Source: Megaleporinus macrocephalus (Eukaryota; Chordata; Actinopteri; Characiformes; Anostomidae). Taken from it: DNA of 64,000 bases. Position 1 is the stretch's first letter. The number at the start of each line of letters is the position of its first letter. The stretch covers positions 22,774,107-22,838,106 of the forward strand of contig CM038722.1 in assembly GCA_021613375.1 (NCBI GenBank). The letters run 5' to 3'. Below, piece by piece: positions 13,701-25,700 of the stretch. The notes under the pieces were generated by a model, which did no database searches, was not told the DNA's origin, and worked only from the letters and a program-made list of their open reading frames with translations. The position numbers and the translations under genes are program-made.

Positions 13701-16700
13701 TATGTTGTTGTGTGCAGGACGCAAAAAAGGGGTTTTGCAAGCAACTCATGTGTCATGTTTCACTGTGTAAAGCCAGACTTAAGAATTTGTGTTGTTGTGT
13801 TGTTTTGAAATGAGACCATAGTCTTTAATCGAGATTTAACAAATGACTGCAGTGTTTAAGTCACGACTTCCAAGAGCTCTTAAATGTGCTGCATTCGTAA
13901 ATGACATTCAGTGACATCATGCAACTCGGTATGTCTGATCTCATTCTTGAATGACTCACTACTATTGCTAACTGCACAGCCTCCTCGGGACTGGACGCCC
14001 ACCTTGTACACGATTAACACCCAATTTTTTCTCTCATCTCTCAAAGACCCTGAACAAAAGATCATTTCCTGTGTATGCATGTACACAACCTTGTTTATAA
14101 AGCTTTCAGGCACAGAAACACACAAACACACAAACAGATTAGGACTTAATTGCTGCGCCATCCTGCCTGAACGGAATATGTTCCTCACTGACTACATTAA
14201 TTCACAATAGCTTCAAATGAGGGCCAAGCAGATCTGAAGTCCTTCACAACTAAATGGGCTGCATTAAGCACACTTTGAAGAGCTTAGTGAATGAGGAAGT
14301 GTTTGTATTTTTAATAGGTGGCATTACGTGTGAGGGCTTAAGTGCATTAAATCGCAGATAATTGAATAATTGACAATACATCAATAATAGCAAGAGAGGG
14401 AAACGTATGGGTCGGCCATGCCCAGCCCATAAATGTATTTTAGGACTGCACAAGATATTGTTTGTTAATAGCTCTCATTATAGTGGCCTTTGCAATACTG
14501 ATAGCACAGAAAGCTTCTAACCAACCACAATGACTTTAACTGAGTACTTTGAGCAGTTTCAGATCTGTGTTCAGGTGTTTTGGTGAATAGAGGTATGCAA
14601 GTAATCCAACGAAAGTCATTCCTTGTGGACGTTGTTCTCTAATGTGTTTTAATATACTGCATACACTATATCGGGGGAATTTAAGTAGAGTTTAGTAAGG
14701 TCCAGTTAGAGGAGATTTCCTCAGGCCAAGGTCTGGACCCTCATCATTTCTAACTTGTGTTATGATTCAGTGGTGTATCCTGTTTACTGAAGTAGCCTAG
14801 TATCAACATCTTATACCATCAGCTACTGAAACACATCACACATACCGTTCAGTATATTTCAATATATTTACTGTTTAAATACTGAATAAAATACTTTTAT
14901 ATTTACTTTAATATTTTATATTAACTTCAATTTACAATATATTATTATACTTTATATATTTTGTATATTTTTTTATTTCATTTTGTTATCTTTATCTAGT
15001 GGTGAATTGAGGAGCAGCAAAGTAATAATTTCATTGTACAGTGTAACTGTCTGTTTCCGCTGTGCATATGACAATAAAACTTGAACTGAATTAAAATCTT
15101 GAACTGAATGAATTATTGATTAAACTTCCAATAATTTTTTTTACCTACTTCAAGTATAAATAAGGACTACATTAATCAAACAGAATGCCTTTGAAAAAAG
15201 TGCACCTTAAAGTGTTTATTTACAGAAAGTTAATAAAGCGTGTCTTCTTCTTAACTCCATTTTACACCATGACATGTTGGTTTGAAGCTGCCTGTAGGAA
15301 GAATAAACATTTATATCTCGGTCCATTGTTGGTTGAAAAGCACGTTATTCTTTCTCTAACTCGCTTTATTGTCCGACTGCTGCTTCTGGCTTCGTACTTT
15401 GACTGAGTGCACGCCACAGGTCCGAATCTGCACAGGTCTGATTGGCTGAGGAGCACCTTTGGTGATCTTACTTTGCACGTGATTGGTCTGTGAGGTCACT
15501 GCGCTGCCAAAAAAGCCCGTATATTGTAAAGACAAGAAAAGCTTTGCCGCTTTAAATAAACACTGTCGATTAAATTGTTCTAAGTAGTTTATTGGTTTGG
15601 GTCTGCATTGGACAACGTCTGGGTCTAAACCCGGACCACGGTCTGCCTATTAGTGACCTCTGCACTATATCATATGATATCATATGACCATTATTTCAAG
15701 TTTTATGTTATATTTATCTATATTTATCTATACTTGGAATCTATATAAGGGCCTTCAGTCGAACAAAGTAGCAAAATATTCTGCAACAAGGCTGCGTTTA
15801 TTATGCCAAACGACAAAACCGAAATGAAAGAGACTATCTGTCTGTATCAAAGGCAGCTGGACCTGACAGTAAAATATAAATGTTTGTGGTCATCACGATC
15901 TTTCCTAAACTTTCTTGGTGGACTTCCCCCTTATAAGAAGAACTTGGTTTGTTCTGGGTAACACTGTCTACAGGCGCTCTTCTAGACAACAGAGCCACAT
16001 GCACATGTTGTCATGCACGTGTTGTCTATATATAGGAATGTAAGATGCTTAATCAATTTGCATGATACATAAAACTCTGTGACTCAACATTCTTTCTAAA
16101 TCCTTTGGTATGTAAAGCTCTAGGATGGTTAACGTGGTACTGGATGCAACGTAGCTTAAAACAGTCAAAACAAATGGGAAAGCACAAGAGCTAGCAAAAA
16201 AAAAACAGATTCTGTAAGCTAACTACAAAGAGGTACTAACATTTCAGCTCAAACTGGGACTGGGTCAGGTACAAGTCCTTACTGAGCATAAAGTTTGTAT
16301 AGGAAGTTGTCCAAGACAACAAACTGGCCTTATTAGACTGTTGGGTATACAGAAATAAAAACAGTGAGCAGGATATTGAAGCCTACAGGAAACTTTTTAA
16401 AATGTCTATCTGCTGTTTGATTACCAACAACCCTGGAACACGAGACGAGTGTACGCTGAAAACTCTAATGTTATTTGTACGTGAATGATTAAGTTATATT
16501 TACTTATTTTCTTGCAGGTAGTTGTAATCACTTAATCCAGACAAGTGCTTTGTACAGCCTTGTTGAAAACTGAGGTACACTTAGTCAGCTCAGACTATTA
16601 TATTTACATATTTACATCTGTTTTTGTATTTTGCTGCATTTCTTACAATTAAGTGGAACTGTAACCTTTTCATTTTTTTTGGTTCACCTGGTCACTTTGT

Positions 16701-19700
16701 TTAATAACGCTTGTATAACCCCAACCCTGTAATGCATAAGTAATTTATATACATCTTTACTTTATACATTACTTTATATACATCTGGCAGCACGGTGGTG
16801 TAGTGGTTAGCAGTGTGTCCTCACAGCAAGACGATCCGGGTTGGATTCCGGGCCGTTCTGTATGGAGTGTGCATGTTCTCCCCGTGCTTGAGTGGGTTTC
16901 CTCCCACAGTCCAAACACATGCATGTTAGGTTGATCAGTCACTCTAAATTGCCTGTAGGTGTGAGTGTGTTGGCCATGCGATGGACTGGCGACCTGTCCA
17001 TGGTATACCCCGCCTTTTTACGATGACGCCAGGATTGGCTCAAGCCCCCCGTGACCCCGACTAGCGGGATAAAGCGGAGGATAATGAATAGATGTGATAA
17101 AGAATGGCTAACACAGAAGCTGACAAGGCTCCATCCTTCCCAGAAAGATCATGGATGGCTGTGGCAGTGCCAGGGACTGATATCTCCTGGTGATAAGGCC
17201 CGCAATTAGATGGTGGTGCCACTCTGCAGCTCTTGGGGGAACATTTTTTCGCTATGCTGCCTTCACACTTCTGAGCTCTACACTTACAAAGCGTTGAACT
17301 GGAAATTTAAACTTATTTTACTTCCTACCTGGCGAGTCTGCAATCTCACCCACAGACTCCCTCATGGCTTGCCCTCAAATTCTTGGAGTAAAAGCATGCC
17401 AGGCCGAATATGACCCTACATGTTTGGTGTTTTCTGGTATGATGTGTAGGACTTTGATCTTTTTTATTGCCATTTAAATGTAAAATCTGTATCACAGTGG
17501 CTTTCAGATGCTAACTGTTCAAAGGCAAACTGGTCTCAGGTCATCATTTTGAAACACAGGGAAACTACAGAGCAACCACTAGAGAATGAAGCTTAAAGGG
17601 ACAGCTATTTAGTCTAAAGATAGACTTGATCTTTATCAAAAGACAGCCTTGAGCATGAGGTTTCAGAATGGTGATGACACTCCATGACTCTATAAGTCAA
17701 GATGTAAACAACAAATCCACATTGTTTTAAAAATAGCCGTGCCATACAACGTGTCAAGTCGAGTATGTTAACTGTTTTTCAAAACACAAAGCCACACCTA
17801 GAGATCATCACACAACAGCTCCAGATACTAGACTTCTCAGTCTGCTATGGCATTTCACATGCATTGTGTTTCATAAAGGAGCAAATGTAATCCCAGAGGA
17901 GCTCAAACTCTTGCTAAGCCTCGCTCCACCCTGCTTCTTAAATTATGGACCAGCCCTTCCCACACATAATCACACATGGATAAATGAGTCACTGTAAAGC
18001 AACATGATACGTCTGGAGGTATGACACATTACCCATTCATCTGAAAACGACAGGTGTGCCGATACTAGTCAGTTGGTATTGGTCTCAGGTCTACGCAGCA
18101 CAGAGTACATAGTACAGTCTTAAGAATCTGTGTACACGTACAAATAGGCAACACTGTTTGCAACAAACTGTGTTTACAACAAAAGAAGTGTCTCCTTTCT
18201 GTTAGCAACACGGTTTTTGTATGCAGCTGTTATGTTTATTTTGAGAGGTGTTGAGAATGTGATGTATCAAAGCCAAAAATTCTGAAACTCATACTAAATA
18301 AAAAATACATGAATATAAAAACAAGTCACATTGTACCATTACTTTGATTAAACAAATCAGTAGTGCTGATCTGGGTTCAGTTCTGTATGAGCTCATGTGC
18401 TCTCCTGGATGAAAAAAAATACCCCACAATGCATCCAACAACAGCCTAGAGCATCTTTTATACAATGATAGAAAACACAGCAGCACACAGAAAGCTCCAG
18501 TTCTGCACTGACTGTTCTATATTGATGCAACAATATATAATCAGATGTGTTAACAACAATATAGTACTTCCACCCAATAATATCCGGTTCTAGGTAAAAG
18601 TTGGTACCAATGTTTTCTGAGGTTGCTTAAAATGCTCCAAAATAAACAAAAATTCCAAAATAAACCAAAATCTTCAACAGAAGGTGAAGAAATAACAGCT
18701 TTGAAGAAGAGATAACACCGCTCTGTACCTCAAGAGATGATAGCGAGTCACTAGAGTGTATATAAACATACATCAGTCCAACATAAGAGGATGAAGAAAT
18801 AGTGCTGCTGCCCCGAGGGCGTATTCGAACCTCTTGTCAATCATGTTGAAAGTTCTGCTCCCTGTAAGATCATTTAAGGTCACGCAGCCATGAGGCACAA
18901 TGATGGCTGGAGCTCTTGGCAAACAACTGCTGCCCAGAACACATGTCCATGTTTAACAGCAAACTAAACACGTGGCATAAATAGAAGCAAAACAAAATGC
19001 TTTTTGACGCTGGAGACACTCTTGGTGAGTAAAGGGATGTAGTTTGATGCTGAACTTACAACGTTTCTTCTAGACTGGCAAGAGTAAAGAAGAAGGAGGG
19101 ACTGTGTTCTTGTTTCTTATGATAGAGGCAAACACCACTTTTTGTTTGGAAAATGAATTCATCTTACATTAATACCCATATCCCATTAATATCTATAATA
19201 TATGCATACATTAATATCCATCTTACATTAATATCCATTATATAAAATAAAGATGGACCGTTCAGCGTTTTTGAGGCCGATTCAGCTTTCAGCGCGATCG
19301 GCCGATAGCTGATACCGATCGAGGGCGGAGCTATTAGACACGGCAGGACTACATATTGTTAGCACAAGCAAGTCATGAAACATGGTCAAAACTGGTTTAT
19401 TACCATTTTTAACGAGCTCATGTGAAACAGTATAATATTTTTAACTAAATTAGAAGTTGGTCTATGTGGGTGTAAACCGCTTGATACAGCTCCAGAAGAG
19501 CCACATCTGAAAAGTATTTCTACTAGGAACGGCAGAGCGGGGACCCAGGTGGAATATTAAGCCGCAGAATGAACGTCTTCTACAGCCGAGAAGAGCTGCT
19601 TATCTAGAACTATAAACTCAATCACTCTGGCTGTGGTTCTTTAGCTCTCTGGCTGTTTCTGCTGCTGTACTGTTCGTACCGGTCCGATCTGGTCTGCACG

Positions 19701-22700
19701 GTTCACTGGGTTATCTGTTTAGCTCCGCTGTTTGCTGATATTCACTGTATTCAGCTGCGTGGTGTACTGAAGTGCTGTATCAGATTAGTAGTGTTAAATG
19801 TCTTTGTCTTGGTTCCCCGCGAGAGACGCTGATTTTACTAATTTTACAGATGTTATAAACTGCCCTGGATGAGTCTGAGTCTCATACGGTAACAAACTGC
19901 CAGACGGACGATGTTTTCTTTTCAGCTCATGCGGTGAACGCTTAAACTGTTCTCATGAGGCCGCTGCTTTAGTCAATCTGACGAAAACTAAACGGTATGT
20001 ATTTCCACCTAGTGGTTCAGATTGGAATTGCAGGGAGCTGGTCGGAGGGGGTTTCATGCAGGACTCCTCTCTCCCTGGATGAAATGCTAGCTGGAAATAC
20101 AGAAATTAGGCTCATTTGTTTAACGCCATCGATATCCAATATCCATATCCCATTAATATCTACAATATATACATATATTAATATCCAGATCCCATTAATA
20201 TCTATAATATATACATACATTAATATTCATATAACATTAATATCCATAATATATACATACATTAATATCCATATCTCATTAATATAGTGGTCCTAATGTT
20301 CTCTGAGCTTGCTTAAGTATGAGTCTATAAAGCTAAACTATATAGATTAAAAAACCTTACTTTTATCACTATGTAATCAGTTTTGTACATTAGTTTATAT
20401 TGTAAAGCAAGGTATACCAAATGTCACCTTTCAGAAGATGAATGGATTTAACTTGTGACTCTTTTATGAAATCCCTAAGATGTTTTCATTGAAAAGCTCC
20501 TTAGGAACACAAAAATGTTAACTGATTGGCATCACTCCAAATAAACTTTCTTGGCACCAACTTTTTATAGTATGTCACAAATACCTATTGTCTAAAGATA
20601 GCATCCATAGTGTCAGCGCTACAGATGAGAAAAAACTCTAATCCAACTCTAAAATGACAACATACTATCCCAGGAACATAAAAACACCACCACAACAGCT
20701 CTGAGTAGGAAACACAGCTGCGGTATGTTAAAATCCAAGTGACTCAGCTCAGTAAAAATACCAAAAATAGCAGGGGCCAGACTTTGGATGGAGAGTGGAA
20801 AACATAAGTAAGTACTTTGCAGCGACTGGACAGGAAGGCACTGCTGTGCTGGGAGCAATGTGCTGGGCTCTAGAGTATCTGTAACATTGTTCAGAAAATA
20901 CTGAAGTCTTCCTTATTCTATCTCTTATAGCTGTCTACCGATGCATCATAAGCTGGTGATATTGCAATGCACTTGTATTAACTAATAACACGTAATAATA
21001 CCCTACTAATTATGCCATCTATTGCAATAGTATTGTTTGAACACAAAGGGTTGCAATCCAATCAATAACTCACTTCATCACTTGCAACTCTGGAGTGGTT
21101 AGGAAGTTACATAGCACTATAATTACAGTAATCATGTTGCTTCATTTGAATTTCTGAGATTAGTGAATTAGTAAACCTGGTATAGTGATCTGAATCAAAT
21201 CAAATCAAATCAAATCAAATCAAATCAAATCAAATCAAATCAAATCAAATCAAATCAAATCAAATCAAATCAAATCATGGGATGAGTTTAGCATTAAGTC
21301 TCCAAACTCTTATATTTCTTTATAACATCAAAACTCTTCAGTGTCTAACTACATAAACCTGTCCTGATGCCTATTTTACAGGAGGACTTCCACTGTCATT
21401 TAACTGACTTCTGTTTTGATGGCTGTTACTTGTTTGATTGCGTTACTGGATGATTGCTGCTAACTCTCTTTTAGTGAGATGAAGGAGACTATGCTGTAAC
21501 GTTAGCTGATGTCAGATTATCTAACAGACTCTTTGTAATGTTGCTGTGAAATTGAACAGTGCTCGCAGAGTCACTGACTGCTGGTATATTATTGCCCCAG
21601 ACTTGAGAACAGACTTGCTGCACCAACGACCTGTGTCTTTAGTTTGTACAACAAACTTTTACTGTGTGTGTGGCTGGTTACTGGTGCTGATTACTGTGAA
21701 GAAAATGATGAAGATACCATTTAAACCCAGAACCTGCTGAAATCCAGATTGTAATCTATAGCGTCCATATGCCAGCATTATACATGTACAGAGACAAAAT
21801 TTGTTGCCACTTGTCTATAGACATTCATTAAAAATACTAGTTTCCAATGTTTGAACATTGCTGGAGCGCATATCAGAGCTCTATCAAGTCACTTCAGAGA
21901 GAATAATCTAATAACAGAAGAGCTTTCTATAAATGATAATGTCAGCTTTTGTATCTGTAGGGTGTTGACATTACAAACCGCAAAGATATGTTGCTTTTTC
22001 GTTGTGGTGAGAAAAAATCCATAATGTCAGAGAATGGATGGATGAATGGATATACATTGGACAAGTGCAGTCATCGTACACGGTTATATTTGACTACTGT
22101 AGGTAACACATGACTTTAACATTTAAATAAACAGTTCAGCGAGAAAAAATAGTTAAAAATAAAGCATTTCCCGATTATAGTCAGCCAAGACATGTTTGGT
22201 ATATGTGGTAAAGGTTAGGCATCCGGTCTTGTGACTGAAAGGTTGCCAGTTTGTTCCACAACTGAAATGCCCTTGAGCAGGGCACCTAACCCCAAACTGC
22301 TACCGGGGAGCCATGGATAGGGCTGCCCACTGCTCTGGGCACATGTGCTCACTGCCCCCTAGTGTGTATGTTCACTCGTGTGTGTATAAGTGGATTCTAA
22401 AGTGGTAATTCTAATTTGGCTTGTCTAGTAATAGATATAATACTAGTGGGTGGATGCAATGGAAGTTTTATATTACTTGGCAGCCACATTAGCTCCATAA
22501 CTCCAGTACAAATCTAAAGAAACAAGAACTTCAAGCTCCAAACAGGTCTTTGGTGATTTCCAGCTTTTGATGTAAAGGAAAAAACTGTGTAAATTTGTTT
22601 GAACCATTTCAGCTCAGTCAGACTTTCCAGTATTATCAACACTGACTGAAAGTGAATGGCAACCATTTAGCTAGATATCATGCACACTGGTGGAAACCAG

Positions 22701-25700
22701 CTTTGGGTTTTATATGCAGGTATTTCACCAAAACTAGTAACCAGCCCATCCCTAGACAAGACAGAACAGTCGGTGGAACTTGGACTACAACGTCCGCTGT
22801 CCAGTGCTTGCAGTGTCTCGCTGTTCGAATGGTGATGAAGTGCAGCGGTTTGCCAGAGGCCACAAAGCAGGAGAGAGTGTGACGCTGCGCTGGTGTGGCT
22901 CACACACACAGAAAAAGAAAGAGATATTATACACTGTCTCTGCAGAGAGAGTTATAGCGAGACATCACAAGGCCAATAGGAGAACACAATAAGACATCCA
23001 CTCAACCAAACACAGGAAGGAAGACATGTCGGGATGCAAATGATCTTACTCTTTCATACTGACTCCTTCGGCACTGTTGCAGAGACAGGAGTGCCTGCTC
23101 GAATGTCTCCCTCACACACACAGACCTGTTTTAGCTTTACCCACTGCAGCATGCCGGTCATTTCAGAGTTCATTTTACTACCCTGAGGTTTCTGACACCC
23201 ACTGCTTCAGTTACATTAATAGAAAGGTTCACCAGGTCATCCATCTTTTTCATTGTGCGTGTGCTCTCACAGAGAGTTTCCTGAGCTACATTTGGCGGGA
23301 CAATGGTGAAATTGCTGTATCACTGTGGCATGAATGTTTAAAGCTGTAGAAAATGAGGGAGGTGAGGACATCCCACAGGACAACGTACCTCCTTGCATAC
23401 AGTGAACTCAAAGGAGACTTTAAACAACACAAGATAACCACAAACAGTCTTTCATCACTGGGATGCTTTGTGAATCATCACGATCACCTTTGGCGATCAT
23501 GTTGTGCATTGGCCTTTTCCTGAACTGCTCTGTGATCGCATCAACAGCCGCGGAATTTTGTTTATCGGCTAGAAGCAGGCAGAAGAACCTAATTGTAACC
23601 TTTTCATCCTTTTCATTCAGCACTGACGGTTCAAAACGAGGCACGCCTCCCCACCAGCTAAGCAAGTGATTAGTCTGCCTGTTATTCTAATCACAAGCGG
23701 AGGAGCTGGATAATTAATCCATTTAATCTAAGCCAACACAGGGCAGGGGAGGGGGACTTTAAAGTCACTGCTTCAGTCACTTTAAAGGAAAAGTTCATCT
23801 AATCGTCACAGTTTTATCTATCGGTGTGCAGTGAGAGGATACGTTTCAGCATTCTGCCATAACAAAGGTCTAAATGTCAGCCCGACTGACCTATCTCTGA
23901 CCACGGCCCACCACAAATGCATGCTTTCACAGAAGCTGCTGCTAGACTGAACAAGTTTTATGTTTTTGGTCAGAATGCATCCACTGGAAGTGCATTATTA
24001 TATTTCAAAAGATATTATTAAAAGCACACTCCAGTAGGGATGTAACGATGCACTCGACTCATAATGCAGTGCCTCACTATACAATTTTCTTACAATTATT
24101 TTTTTTTTACAAAATCAAACTGAACACAAATTATGACTGACAAAGTTTGCTTTTATTATTTATTGACAACAAAACTACAAAATACTGTATTTTGCTTGTC
24201 TTGTCTTTATCAAAGTCAATCAAAGTGAATACAGGCTCATAAGAAGACTATTAAATCCGTATTAAGTAAAATAAACCAAAGTTTTAATCTGTCTCTCCTG
24301 TCGGCTCCTCTTTGTCCACCAGGTTTGTTGTAGTTTGAGAGGCTGTTTGTAGTGAGTGCTCAGTCACAAAACCAGCTGCCATCAGTCAATAGGGTTCGGC
24401 CCATTTCCCGCCCCCAAACTGACAAACTCACCCCCTCTAAAACTTCAGCGCGAAGAGAAGTCGATTGTAATGCAGTTTGAGCACGTTCATGAATAATGCA
24501 CGTGCAGTTCTTCAGTTTATACTTTTCACCTCCCGTTTTTGCATGCCCTAGTTTTGACACTGATGTGATGCCGTACATTCAACTAACGTGATATACTAAG
24601 GCCAGCGCCCTCTGCTGTTTCAAAAAGACTATCGATTCATTTTACATCTTAATCGATTTAAGTCATAGTATATTTGCATTGATTATTAACTCGATGCATC
24701 GTTACATCCCTACACTTCAGTAAACAAGCAATACGCCACCAATACAACATCACTTGTAAATAACGATATATCTGTACCACTTCCACTAAGGATGGGTTAA
24801 ATGTTCTGTGTCACAAACCAAACATATTCTTAATATTGATTGAATGATATTTATTTGTTGGATTATACATATTAAATGGGACAAATAGTTTTCTTTACAT
24901 GAAACAGAAATTTAGTATTTATTGTTTTACAGTTAGTAATAACAACTGAATGTTGTGGTTTTAAGTCAGTTGTCTCATATGTGCACCTCGTTCACTGGCA
25001 ATACACCTCTGAGCATCAGTCTCTGACAAAGTCTAGTCAATACCACAGTTCATTCTCTCAGTAATGGCAAATTCCAGCCTGGTTGGATTTTCCAGCAGTG
25101 GGCTGCGAGACCCAACCACAGTGTTACCATTTGACCAACGGGGGTGTACTGCAGGAAGGGTAGTGGTCACACAAGTCTGACTAACAGACTACAAGACTAG
25201 CAAAAGGTCGGTACACTGACTACCCAGCAGTTTCTCCCTTAATAACAACATGGACTAACATTAACACAGACTTTAGGTAAAATAGAGCTGTGTGTTCATA
25301 TCAGAATTCCTCAAGCCATTTGAATGCCCGCTCACTGGCGTCTCTAAGCTTTAGACTCTGGTAGAGTCCAGCAAATATCGCTGTTGCTGCAAGACCCCAC
25401 TGCTGAGTGATACCACTAACTGATGGAGGCAGGCAAGATAGCAGACTACTGTGCTAGCATTACACTGACAGTCCTCTCTCAATAACAACATGCAACAACG
25501 TTAAACCAGACATTTCGCAGTTAGCAGTGATTACTGAAAGATGCCTGGGGAGAGGGAGGGCTTACATATTGAACCCTGGGTATTGTAGTGAGAAAACACT
25601 AACGGACCGAAAAATACAAAATGTCACAAACTGATAAACTCTGTCCAAGCAGAGAGGCTGAAGGCACAATCTCAGCAAACACAGACAACATTGTCACAAC

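Noticed and set aside
21193..21277. Regular array suggesting a CRISPR
   Set aside because: The unit is 5 bp with no spacers, and the genome is that of a fish.
23420..23669. Overlapping 68- and 81-codon frames on opposite strands
   Set aside because: No recognisable domain, and open frames on both strands suggest base composition rather than coding. The region was kept only as a possible non-coding element.
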